This document shows, one piece after another, positions 1 through 6,749 of a stretch of DNA of 8,941 nucleotides. A program made the translations under genes and the position numbers. Source of the stretch: an uncultured Muribaculaceae bacterium (lineage in GTDB: Bacteria > Bacteroidota > Bacteroidia > Bacteroidales > Muribaculaceae); the NCBI GenBank assembly GCA_947173755.1, contig CAMWGM010000047.1:1-8941 (forward strand), in the 5' to 3' direction. Under the pieces are notes generated by a model, which saw nothing but the letters and a program-made list of their open reading frames with translations, ran no database searches and was not told the DNA's origin. The number at the start of each line of letters is the position of its first letter. Position 1 is the first letter of the stretch.

Positions 1-21
1 TTATAAAGGAAAACAAGATAT

Positions 22-56
22 AACTCTCAACTCTAAAAAATTAAACTCTCAACTCT
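22..56. repeat. 13-bp direct repeat (AACTCTCAACTCT x2) in the leader of the DUF308 gene
   Basis: The 13-mer AACTCTCAACTCT occurs exactly at 22-34 and again at 44-56, separated by an A/T-rich nine-base spacer. Each copy is itself two AACTCT units, so the leader is built from four hexamer/heptamer units, and a degenerate fifth (TTCAAC) follows at 56-61. It ends about nine bases before the ATG at 65. No promoter element or Shine-Dalgarno sequence is visible in the 64 bases available. The repeat could be a simple-sequence expansion, an element of the untranslated leader, or part of a regulator site; the sequence does not decide between these. Confidence 0.75.
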
Positions 57-64
57 TCAACGTT

Positions 65-619
65 ATGAAAGCATTTGTTTCAAGATTAATGGGCGAGTCG
101 CGCTACTGGTGGGTAGTGCTTTGCGCCGGTATCCTTATGGTGATCTGCGGTTTTGCATACTGGTTCTGGCCTGAGGCCGGATATGCTGTCGCTTCTCAGA
201 TTTTCGGCTGGCTCCTTATCCTTGCCGGTATCGTCCAGCTGCTCGCCGCTTCCGGTAAAAATCGTGGCAAAGGCTGGGGATGGTGGTTGGCCGGCGGTGT
301 CATCGACATGTTCATCGGCTTCATGATGGTTCGTTCCATCGTCATGAGCGAGGCCATCTTCCCTTACTTCCTTGCTCTTATCTTCATGTTCTGGGGCATC
401 AGCGCCTTATGTTCCTCAGTACAGAATAACACCTACCGTTACTGGTGGCTGCAGCTCATCAACGGCATCCTGCTCACTCTCATCGGTTTCTTCTTCATCG
501 AAGCCGGTTGGGCACAGGACATGGCGATGACCAGTTTCCTTGTATCGCTTGCCTTTATCTACTGGGGTTTCACCCTCGCGATGGTAAGTTACGAGATGCG
601 TCCCGCACTCCGCCGCTGA
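65..619 (+). CDS. DUF308 / HdeD-family six-helix inner-membrane protein
   Basis: This is a 184-residue integral membrane protein predicted to sit in the cytoplasmic membrane. Six hydrophobic segments are visible at roughly residues 15-35, 43-62, 73-90, 97-116, 127-146 and 155-175. They form three similar two-helix units: each odd-numbered helix begins with a Trp pair (W15-W16, W73-W74, W127-W128) and carries an internal glycine. Three such helix pairs, at about this length, are the hallmark of the DUF308/HdeD family. E. coli HdeD is linked to acid resistance, but the biochemical role of Bacteroidetes members is not established, so no specific function is claimed. The start at 65 gives a short basic N-terminus before helix 1; no Shine-Dalgarno precedes it, as is usual in this phylum. 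The gene is monocistronic within the window and converges on the porin gene. Confidence 0.88.
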   Translation: MKAFVSRLMGESRYWWVVLCAGILMVICGFAYWFWPEAGYAVASQIFGWLLILAGIVQLLAASGKNRGKGWGWWLAGGVIDMFIGFMMVRSIVMSEAIFPYFLALIFMFWGISALCSSVQNNTYRYWWLQLINGILLTLIGFFFIEAGWAQDMAMTSFLVSLAFIYWGFTLAMVSYEMRPALRR

Positions 620-653
620 TTGCGCGTCCTATCTTGAATTGATAAAATGAATC

Positions 654-686
654 ATCCCCCGGTTGTCAGGTCGACAGCCGGGGGAT
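654..686. terminator. Bidirectional terminator hairpin between convergent genes
   Basis: A 14-bp stem pairs 654-667 with 673-686 around a five-base loop (668-672), with a run of five C paired to five G. On the plus transcript the only non-Watson-Crick position (663 with 677) is a U-G wobble; on the minus transcript it becomes an A-C mismatch. The plus strand has a run of six T (695-700) shortly after the stem. The minus strand has a run of four T shortly after it. It sits 34 bp after the stop of the DUF308 gene and 23 bp beyond the stop of the porin gene, so it can serve both. Confidence 0.85.
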
Positions 687-709
687 TAACATATGTTTTT
701 TCGGAAAAA

Positions 710-2713
710 TCAGTTAGTGAAGTCAACTGCCACGCCCATCAGGAATCTGTGGGGGTTGAGCGGGTAGTGGGGAAGCGAGAAGTAATTGTTTCCGCCGAAA
801 AGACCCTGGTTGAAATGGGTGTATTCGACATAGAAACGCGCTTTCGACAATTTGAAATTGGCATAGGCATTCATGTAAGGATAGTTACCCACCTTTACAT
901 CTCCACCGGTACAGAATGCCATTGTCGAGGGCTGATAGGTCGGTGCATAATAGGAAGTGTAGTAGTCCATGTCGACTCCCATCTGCACGGTCAGCACACG
1001 GGCCACTTTGAATTGCAGAAACAGATTGGAGTAGATGGCGAGTTTCGGTAGCGGGAGCACCGACTCGTCGGTCGATGTCTGATAAGTTATGGTGTTGCGC
1101 CAGTTGAGGGCCTTCCATCTGAAATCCTGCCGCAACCTCACGCTCAGGATCTGGATGTTCTTTCCGCTCTGATATGGCAGACAGTCGGGACCGAAATAGA
1201 TAAGGTTCTGCACATTCTCCACTCCCACATCTGCCATAGTCTTGGTGATCGGGAAGTCGAGCCTTCCTCCGAGTCTCACCCTCCGCGTCTTTCCGAATGA
1301 GTTTTCCCATGCGAAATGATTGCTGATGAAGTGTTTCATCAGAAACGGGGCGGTCTTATTCGACAACGCACCGTATGCAGTCAGTCTGACAGAATCTTTC
1401 AGCAGCGGAAAACTTGTCGTGAGGTGGCCATCGACTTCTATCTCGCCCGCTGCCGCCCCTAAGACTCCGAGGCGCCCCGTCACTACGTAGTTGAACAGCG
1501 TGCCCTGCTGTTTGGTGAGTTGCGCTCCGATGTAAAGCAGGCTTTCCGAACCGGTGGAGGCCATGCGTGTCTCGAAAGGATATGGTGTCAACCCGGCCGG
1601 CCGCAGTTCTCCGGTCAGCGGGAGCGTGTCGGTCGTCTGGTGGAAACGTCGGTACTCAAACGTCGCGAAAGCCGAGAGCCCGGCCTTGGCATATTTGTTG
1701 AAACCCTCCAGAAGTGAGACTCCGAGTGTGTTGGAGATCGACGAATATGAGGTGTGATCAGCAGTGCCTTCGGTCGAGAAATAATGGGTGTCCCAATATG
1801 ACTGCTCCTCTGTCGAGTTGGTGTTGCTGAACTTATGGTTGGCATTTTTATAGTTTAGCGTCCAGATGAAACTCGTCACCGGCACAAAAGTCTTGATGAT
1901 CCTGACGGAATCTTGTGATACAGTGTCGGCATCCTCGCGCCAGAACCCGAGTTTATATCTGTTGTTCAGGAAAAATTCGTTGCCGCCCACACGCGAGTGA
2001 GAAGCCGACAGAAATGTGGGGATCGACTTCGAGTTTATGGTCGAAACTCCGCCCTGAAGTTTGGCCGGATCGAGGATATAATCGTCGTCGGTGATACCGC
2101 CATTCTCCTTGTTGGTGAAACTGTAGGTGGCGAAATAGGTCTGCATCTCATATCGCTCGCCGATATACGACGCATTCGCTCCCCATGTGAACCCTTTGGA
2201 AGCCTGATAGTTGTAACTGCCTTTCGAATAGGGATAATCCACGAAAGTTCCTATCTGTGCTCGTGGGTTGATGTTGCCCGAGAAGAGAAACTTGAAATGA
2301 TCCTGAGTGGTCTCGCGCGAGCCGCCGGTGTTGTAACTCACCAGACTCATAGGAATGCGCGTGTTATAGTATTTCATCTTCTCCACGCTCGGAGTCCAGA
2401 ACCGTTTGGCGTCGGCCAGGAAGAACGCGCTCATCGGTTTGCGGTCCATATAGATCATCTCTTCGCCGGCGGAAGCCTGAGCGCCTGTCGTAGCGAACGC
2501 CGACGATACAGCCGATGGCACCGCCGTCAGATATAACTGATACATCAGCGTGTCAGGCTCGACAGGTTCCCTCAGACCGAGTGGCTCGATGATCTGCCAC
2601 GCCGACACCTTCTGGACAGGTTTTGGTTCGGCTGCGCCCGCCTGAGATGCAGTCATGATAACCGCGCATATCAGTCCGACAAGAACAATAATATAATTAA
2701 AGGAATGTCTCAA
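710..2713 (-). CDS. Putative porin, Bacteroidetes outer-membrane beta-barrel (Porin_10-like)
   Basis: This 667-residue protein has a signal peptide (hydrophobic core about residues 8-21, likely cleavage after A27 in an A-G-A context) followed by a region of about 600 residues rich in alternating aromatic/polar strands and Gly/Asn/Thr turns. That is the pattern of an outer-membrane beta-barrel. Size, architecture and the N-terminal part of the barrel (aromatic-rich strands from about residue 85 to 175, with N-T-R-I-P and N-I-N-P-R motifs) match the Bacteroidetes 'putative porin' family (PF14121 type). No TonB box, plug domain or SusD partner is seen, so it is not a SusC-like transporter. The substrate cannot be told. 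The start is TTG at 2713-2711: an in-frame stop lies upstream with no ATG between, and the next ATG (M20) would destroy the signal peptide. It has its own promoter at 2761-2791. Confidence 0.85.
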   Translation of the reverse strand: MRHSFNYIIVLVGLICAVIMTASQAGAAEPKPVQKVSAWQIIEPLGLREPVEPDTLMYQLYLTAVPSAVSSAFATTGAQASAGEEMIYMDRKPMSAFFLADAKRFWTPSVEKMKYYNTRIPMSLVSYNTGGSRETTQDHFKFLFSGNINPRAQIGTFVDYPYSKGSYNYQASKGFTWGANASYIGERYEMQTYFATYSFTNKENGGITDDDYILDPAKLQGGVSTINSKSIPTFLSASHSRVGGNEFFLNNRYKLGFWREDADTVSQDSVRIIKTFVPVTSFIWTLNYKNANHKFSNTNSTEEQSYWDTHYFSTEGTADHTSYSSISNTLGVSLLEGFNKYAKAGLSAFATFEYRRFHQTTDTLPLTGELRPAGLTPYPFETRMASTGSESLLYIGAQLTKQQGTLFNYVVTGRLGVLGAAAGEIEVDGHLTTSFPLLKDSVRLTAYGALSNKTAPFLMKHFISNHFAWENSFGKTRRVRLGGRLDFPITKTMADVGVENVQNLIYFGPDCLPYQSGKNIQILSVRLRQDFRWKALNWRNTITYQTSTDESVLPLPKLAIYSNLFLQFKVARVLTVQMGVDMDYYTSYYAPTYQPSTMAFCTGGDVKVGNYPYMNAYANFKLSKARFYVEYTHFNQGLFGGNNYFSLPHYPLNPHRFLMGVAVDFTN

Positions 2714-2739
2714 AATTGGAAATGCGATAATTTAAAGGC

Positions 2740-2760
2740 TCGGTTGTGAATATCAACCGA
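2740..2760. promoter_or_regulatory. Perfect 7-bp inverted repeat at the porin transcription start
   Basis: TCGGTTG (2740-2746) and CAACCGA (2754-2760) are perfect reverse complements around a seven-base A/T-rich spacer. The dyad abuts the -7 box of the porin promoter and spans the expected transcription start (around 2755). It could be a repressor operator. If transcription starts at or upstream of 2760 it would instead form a stem at the extreme 5' end of the mRNA. Which applies is not decidable from sequence. Confidence 0.55.
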
Positions 2761-2791
2761 CAAAATTAAGCATTTTGCCTCTAAACTCAAA
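2761..2791 (-). promoter_or_regulatory. Bacteroidetes-type promoter of the porin gene
   Basis: Read on the minus strand, a -33 element TTTG (2791-2788) is followed after exactly 19 bases by TAATTTTG (2768-2761). This fits the Bacteroidetes consensus TTTG-N19-21-TAnnTTTG with no mismatch. Expected initiation is near 2755, giving a leader of about 40 nt before the TTG start at 2713. The -7 box lies inside a second small dyad, CAAAAT (2761-2766) with ATTTTG (2772-2777). Confidence 0.8.
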
Positions 2792-2838
2792 ACCTTTCTC
2801 CCAATTCGCACCGCCCCACCCGAAAGTTTCGACCCGAA

Positions 2839-4056
2839 TCAAAAATCCATTTTTAGAAATTCCCTGATATGGATATGCCTGATTCCCGGATATTCTTTCA
2901 GGGATCCGGCGATATCCTCCATCGTGACTACAAATTTCGGATAGTTGTCATCTATGGCCTGCAGATTGCCGAACTCTCTTTCGATTGTCTCCGGGCTTGA
3001 GAGTTTGTATGCAACCTGGACGTAAATCACCTGTTCTCCTTTTTTTGCAACGAAATCGATTTCTCCCTGAGGAAGTACCCCGACATATACGTCGCATTTT
3101 TGTATCAGCAGATGATGTCTGACAACATTTTCAAGAATCTTCTCAATGCTGCCGAATATATTCGGCATCTCATTTACTATGTAATTGCGTATCCCGTGGT
3201 CGCTGAAATAATACTTTTCAATAAGTTCGAAAATCCGCTTCCCGTGAATGTCATATCTCGGAAGTGAATCCAGCAGCAACGCGTTGCATGTCGATTTTAT
3301 ATATCTGGTCACTAAATCATTCGAGACTTTCGAGCCCTGAGATTTAAGATATTTCGTGATGCTGTTCATCGAGACCAGTTGTCCTGCATTGTCAGCAAGA
3401 AAATGAATCAGATTTTCAAGAAACTTGAAGTTCCTGATCTCTTCCCGAGCCACAATATCCTTGAGTACAACAGTATTGTAGACGCTCTGAAGATATTCCT
3501 TGATTTCGGCTACTTCCTCAAACCTATAATTGGCAAGACCGGGCATTCCGCCAAAGCGCAGATAACTGAGCAGCGACTCATGACTGTCAGTGATCTTATG
3601 GAATGTCAGGAATTCCTCATAACCGAGACTCCTGATCGGGATCTCTATATATCTGCCCGAAAATTTTGTGGCTATCTCAGACGAAAAGATATAAGCATTA
3701 CTGCCCGTGACGATTATCTGACATCTATCCTCTGCATACAGACTCCTCAACGCTGTTTCATATCCCTCGATATCCTGCACTTCGTCTATAAGGAGATAAT
3801 TCTCTCCTCCTTCCGGAAGGCACTCCCGGACGTGTGCATATAGATCGTCAGCGGTCTTTATGAAACCAAAACTACCGAAATCTTTATCGATAAAAAGGAT
3901 ATTTGCATCCGGTTTGTTCTTCGAAAGCCATTCCGCCAGAGATTTCAGCATGAAACTCTTTCCGACACGTCGTTGCCCCACCAACACGAGCATCATTCCC
4001 CGGTTAAGTTGACTGATTATTCTATTCAAGTAAATCGGGCGTTCTATTATCTTCAT
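2839..4056 (-). CDS. AAA ATPase with DUF4143 C-terminal domain (AAA_14 family)
   Basis: This is a 405-residue cytosolic ATP-binding protein. Walker A is G27-Q-R-R-V-G-K-S34, Walker B is L-L-I-D91-E92, a sensor-like V-T-G-S-N lies at 116-120, and F-S-G-R-Y follows at 132-136. The central part carries family signatures: R-F-G-G-M-P-G (167-173), L-K-D-I-V (198-202) and a Y-Y-F-S-D-H-G-I-R-N stretch (282-291). The C-terminal domain resembles a PD-(D/E)xK fold (E309-N, G-E332-I-D334), but the usual E-x-K is Q347-V-A, so nuclease activity is doubtful. Proteins of this type are widespread, often carried in many copies in Bacteroidales, and their role is unknown. The start at 4056 is the usual one for the family (I-I-x-R-P-x-Y-L near the N-terminus), with AAGGA directly abutting the ATG. 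The gene is visibly AT-richer than its neighbours and has its own promoter. Confidence 0.9.
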   Translation of the reverse strand: MKIIERPIYLNRIISQLNRGMMLVLVGQRRVGKSFMLKSLAEWLSKNKPDANILFIDKDFGSFGFIKTADDLYAHVRECLPEGGENYLLIDEVQDIEGYETALRSLYAEDRCQIIVTGSNAYIFSSEIATKFSGRYIEIPIRSLGYEEFLTFHKITDSHESLLSYLRFGGMPGLANYRFEEVAEIKEYLQSVYNTVVLKDIVAREEIRNFKFLENLIHFLADNAGQLVSMNSITKYLKSQGSKVSNDLVTRYIKSTCNALLLDSLPRYDIHGKRIFELIEKYYFSDHGIRNYIVNEMPNIFGSIEKILENVVRHHLLIQKCDVYVGVLPQGEIDFVAKKGEQVIYVQVAYKLSSPETIEREFGNLQAIDDNYPKFVVTMEDIAGSLKEYPGIRHIHIREFLKMDF

Positions 4057-4138
4057 TCCTTCTCGGTATTAAAATAGTCGTTATTTGCAATACGCTATGT
4101 CATGCGAGGGTCAAAACTTGTTCTGATGACATTGTATG

Positions 4139-4169
4139 CAAAGATACTATTTATAGTCCGCTCATCCAA
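4139..4169 (-). promoter_or_regulatory. Bacteroidetes-type promoter of the AAA ATPase gene
   Basis: On the minus strand, TTGG (4169-4166) is followed after exactly 19 bases by TATCTTTG (4146-4139). The -7 box matches TAnnTTTG perfectly; the -33 box keeps TTG, with one departure from TTTG. Predicted initiation is near 4132, giving a leader of about 75 nt before the ATG at 4056. This makes the ATPase gene independent of the GH31 gene, which is also separated from it by a hairpin. Confidence 0.72.
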
Positions 4170-4178
4170 GTAATTTTC

Positions 4179-4248
4179 ATAAAAGTTTCGGCTATACCTG
4201 CAAACTTCTCATAAATTGTATGAAAGTTTAGGTTATACCTGTAAACTT
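4179..4248. repeat. Two 29-nt direct repeats, each an imperfect dyad, 41-bp period
   Basis: Segments 4179-4207 and 4220-4248 match at 25 of 29 positions (differences at 4181/4222, 4189/4230, 4192/4233 and 4201/4242). Each copy is itself a dyad. In the second, AAAGTTTA (4223-4230) mirrors TAAACTTT (4242-4249), and an inner GGT/ACC can also pair; in the first, AAGTTT (4183-4188) mirrors AAACTT (4202-4207). Dyad centres lie at about 4195 and 4236, 41 bp apart, close to four helical turns. The copy nearer the ATPase gene ends nine bases from that gene's -33 box. They lie upstream of the ATPase promoter and downstream of the GH31 terminator, so they look like paired binding sites for a dimeric regulator. 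RNA hairpins are the alternative. Confidence 0.7.
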
Positions 4249-4263
4249 TTTGGATATTAATAT

Positions 4264-4295
4264 ACCTCCCCGGGACCGAAGGCCGGCGGGGAGGT
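4264..4295 (-). terminator. Terminator-like hairpin downstream of the GH31 gene
   Basis: A perfect nine-base stem (ACCTCCCCG, minus strand, 4295-4287, with CGGGGAGGT, 4272-4264) encloses a 14-base segment. Within that segment a G-G/C-C pairing closes on a TTCG tetraloop, leaving a two-C bulge and one C-U mismatch. It begins 25 bp beyond the GH31 stop codon. The minus strand continues with an A/T-rich stretch (ATATTAATAT) rather than a clean T run, so intrinsic termination is likely but may be incomplete. Confidence 0.7.
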
Positions 4296-4320
4296 GTGAG
4301 ATGGTTTAGGGGGACGGTTT

Positions 4321-6684
4321 TTATCTTACTTTGATTTCGAGAGGACTGGAGACGGTCCACTTGACGGGGATGGTGAGGGTGGAGGTGGCGGGGTCATATT
4401 TCCACACACCTTTCTTGACCTGGCGGCCGTCGATGCTCACTTCACGGGGTTTTCCGTCGAAGAGATGGATGGCAAATGTGAGTTGCTTCACGGCAGGAGC
4501 GCCGGGATAAGTGCCTTTGGCACTGACATTGATGTCGAGGCCTCCTACTGTGGCGTCTCCCTTGAAAGTTATGAGCTGATAGGCTCCGTCGGCAAGCGAA
4601 TTGGGATTTGAACGGTCATCCTCAAACATCACATACTCCGATTCGCCGAGATAGGGATAGTAGTTAATCGTATAGCGGTCGGTGCGATAGTCGCCGGTGT
4701 TGTCCATCTTGTAGTCGGCCTGCGGAATGAATGCTCCGGCGCGCACATAGAGCGGAAGCACTTCGAGCGGAGCGGCTGCCATGATGGTGTCGCCGCCTTC
4801 GTAGATTTTCGAAGGATTGTTGAAATCCACCCAGAGTCCTTCGGGGAATATGACCCGGCGTTCTCTTGCGCCCTGTTCGAGCACGGGAGCCACGAGGATG
4901 TCACGTCCCCACAGATACTGGTCGGTGATGTCGTCATAAAGCGAAGAGCCCGAGTAGAAATTCATCGGACGGACGAGCGGCAGACCCTGCGACGCATTCT
5001 CGTAGGCGAGGGTATAATTGTAGGGAAGCCATGCATAGCGGCTCTTTATGAGGGGGAGAATTATATCCTGCTGTTCGGGATACTTGTAAGGCTCGGCAGT
5101 CTTCTGGGCATGTGTGCGGAGAACCGGCGAGAAGGTGCCCAACTGGAGCCAGCGCACGTAGAGTTCGGGGTCATAAGGCATTTCCTCGTCGATGGCGAAA
5201 CCGCCGACATCGTGGCTCATGTAGCCGAGACCGCTGAGGCCGGAGTTGAGCATTATGGTGATCTGAGGTTGCATTCCGCCCCATGAGCGCGAAACGTCGG
5301 TGCTCCAGGGGAACACTGAATAGCGCTGCAGACCGGTGGTACCTCCGCGCATCATCGTCATCAGACGGACGTCGGGGAATGAATCGGCATAGAGGTCGGA
5401 GATGATGCGGCTCCAGTCGTTGCCGTAGAGGTTGTGATACTCGCGTGTGGTCAGTCCGTTGGCATGACGGCCCGATTCGGGATGAACCTCGGGTTCGCCG
5501 AGGTCGCCCCACCATCCGCCGACACCCTCGAGCGTCAGGTCGCGGTAGCGGTCGGTGAGCCAGCGGCGTGTGTCGGGATTGGACATGTCAAACATACCTC
5601 CTTCGCCTACCCAGATGGTTACCTCCTGGGTCTCTCCGGTCGAATCGTTTTTAAGCAGAAGACCCTTGGCTGAGAGTTCGTCGAAATTGGCCTTTCCCTC
5701 GCCGTTGCGGAGCACATAAGGCTGAGAGATTATGACGGTGTTGACACCTTTATCCTTCAGGCCCTTCAGCATGCGTGAATGGTCGGGCCATTGCTCCGGA
5801 TCCCATGCCAGCCTGCCCATATCCTGCTCCTTCCCATACCAGTAGAGGTCGAGCACCACACCGTCAACGGGATAACCGGCGCGTTTGAGCGTATCGATCA
5901 CCCCTTCGGTCTCGCTTCGGTCATGATAACCGTATTTCGAAGTGATATATCCCATAGCCCAGAACGGAGGCAGTTTCTGGCGTCCCGTCAGTTGCGAGAG
6001 TGTGCGGGTGACGTCGGCGAGCGTTCCGGCGGAATTGATGAAATAATAAATCACCGGAGCCGATGACTCGGTGGTGTAGACAAGCGGATTTGACATAACG
6101 AGTTCGGATGCGGCGAAATCGTCGAACACCACAGCATATCCCTCGCTCGAGAGGAAGAGTGGCATCGTTATGTTCATCTGGCTGATGCGGGGATCACCGG
6201 CGCGGTAGCCGTAATTCTGACGGTTGTACATCACGAGAGTGTCACCCGCCAGATTGAACGAATGTCCGCGTTCGCCTGCGCCATAGACCGAGCCGCTTCC
6301 CATGGTGGAGAGTTGCATAGACTGACGACCGTCAGCCAATGTGCGCACTCCGGGGTCGGAGATTGCACGGTTTGCTCCCGCCGTGATATCGACTGCGCCC
6401 GTAGTGGCGTTGACACGTGCTGTCACTCCTGCAGGAGTGGTAAGTATCTGAAAGCCGCCGGCCGAAGTCAGTGAGGCCTCGGTGGTCTGATCGTCGAGAA
6501 GGAGGGTCTGCGATTTCGGAGCGGTATAGCCTTTGGGGAGATTGGCAACCTTAATGATATTTTCGGTGACGGGGGTGACCGTCACATGTCTTCCTCCCGG
6601 AGTGAGGAGGTCGATTTCCGTAGCCTCTGCCGAAAACGCTGAGGCTGCGATGATCAGTGAAGGAAAGAGTGGAAAGAGTCGCAT
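4321..6684 (-). CDS. Exported GH31 family alpha-glucosidase / alpha-transglucosylase
   Basis: This is a 787-residue glycoside hydrolase of family GH31, acting on alpha-glucosides by a retaining mechanism. A signal peptide (residues 1-16 or 1-19, A-S-A or F-S-A cleavage) implies export to periplasm or surface; no lipobox is seen. An N-terminal beta-sandwich (about 25-235) precedes the TIM barrel (about 240-560), with L-D279-L-Y-W early in the barrel. The nucleophile is D394 in W-W-G-D-L-G-E-P, the acid/base D463 in P-W-S-T-D, and H491-D492-V-G-G-F is the usual distal motif. Beta-sandwich domains follow, with a DUF5110-like region around 668-740. The G-D-L-G-E-P nucleophile loop and the 69-residue spacing to the acid/base resemble Cellvibrio Agd31B, an oligosaccharide alpha-1,4-glucosyltransferase, so transglycosylation is a real alternative to hydrolysis. 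ATG 6684 is chosen over an in-frame ATG at 6753 because only it places the signal peptide at the N-terminus. Confidence 0.93.
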   Translation of the reverse strand: MRLFPLFPSLIIAASAFSAEATEIDLLTPGGRHVTVTPVTENIIKVANLPKGYTAPKSQTLLLDDQTTEASLTSAGGFQILTTPAGVTARVNATTGAVDITAGANRAISDPGVRTLADGRQSMQLSTMGSGSVYGAGERGHSFNLAGDTLVMYNRQNYGYRAGDPRISQMNITMPLFLSSEGYAVVFDDFAASELVMSNPLVYTTESSAPVIYYFINSAGTLADVTRTLSQLTGRQKLPPFWAMGYITSKYGYHDRSETEGVIDTLKRAGYPVDGVVLDLYWYGKEQDMGRLAWDPEQWPDHSRMLKGLKDKGVNTVIISQPYVLRNGEGKANFDELSAKGLLLKNDSTGETQEVTIWVGEGGMFDMSNPDTRRWLTDRYRDLTLEGVGGWWGDLGEPEVHPESGRHANGLTTREYHNLYGNDWSRIISDLYADSFPDVRLMTMMRGGTTGLQRYSVFPWSTDVSRSWGGMQPQITIMLNSGLSGLGYMSHDVGGFAIDEEMPYDPELYVRWLQLGTFSPVLRTHAQKTAEPYKYPEQQDIILPLIKSRYAWLPYNYTLAYENASQGLPLVRPMNFYSGSSLYDDITDQYLWGRDILVAPVLEQGARERRVIFPEGLWVDFNNPSKIYEGGDTIMAAAPLEVLPLYVRAGAFIPQADYKMDNTGDYRTDRYTINYYPYLGESEYVMFEDDRSNPNSLADGAYQLITFKGDATVGGLDINVSAKGTYPGAPAVKQLTFAIHLFDGKPREVSIDGRQVKKGVWKYDPATSTLTIPVKWTVSSPLEIKVR

Positions 6685-6716
6685 GTAAGTATGAAATGTA
6701 TGATCTTTAATGAATG

Positions 6717-6749
6717 GCGGGAGAGATGTGGTCTCGACATCCCTCCCGC
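6717..6749 (-). promoter_or_regulatory. Strong intergenic hairpin between ligase and GH31 genes
   Basis: A 12-bp stem pairs 6738-6749 with 6717-6728 around a nine-base loop; the only non-Watson-Crick pair is a G-U wobble on the minus-strand transcript. It starts seven bases after the ligase stop and ends 32 bases before the GH31 ATG at 6684. The minus strand then reads CATTCATTAAAG, with no T run, so it is not a textbook intrinsic terminator. It may act as a 3' stabiliser of the ligase message, a partial terminator, or an element affecting the GH31 leader. Its presence also argues that the in-frame ATG at 6753, which would put the stem inside coding sequence, is not the true start. Confidence 0.6.

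Noticed and set aside
647..1051. Plus-strand open frame of 134 codons starting just before the terminator hairpin
   Set aside because: It reads through the bidirectional terminator and then antisense through the 3' end of the porin gene; no recognisable protein features.
1997..2536. Long plus-strand open frame (179 codons) opposite the porin gene
   Set aside because: It lies fully antisense to a well-supported beta-barrel gene. Its translation is Arg/His-rich without domain character, and it has no promoter or leader.
710..2713. Porin gene as a SusC/TonB-dependent transporter
   Set aside because: It is too short, has no plug domain or TonB box, and no SusD-like gene is adjacent.
2790..2838. 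Terminator for the ATPase gene just downstream of its stop
   Set aside because: The region contains CGAAA/TTTCG complementarity, but the loop would be a single base; no credible stem plus T run was found.
3379..3843. Plus-strand open frame of 154 codons opposite the ATPase gene
   Set aside because: It is antisense to the conserved AAA core; the frame is open because of the complementary strand's codon structure.
4179..4248. The two dyad repeats as a CRISPR remnant
   Set aside because: Only two copies with four mismatches, a 12-base spacer, and no cas genes; spacer length is far too short for an array.
4151..4360. Possible 69-residue small gene on the minus strand in the 4057-4320 interval
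   Set aside because: It starts inside the GH31 coding end in another frame and runs through the terminator hairpin and both dyad repeats; no independent support.
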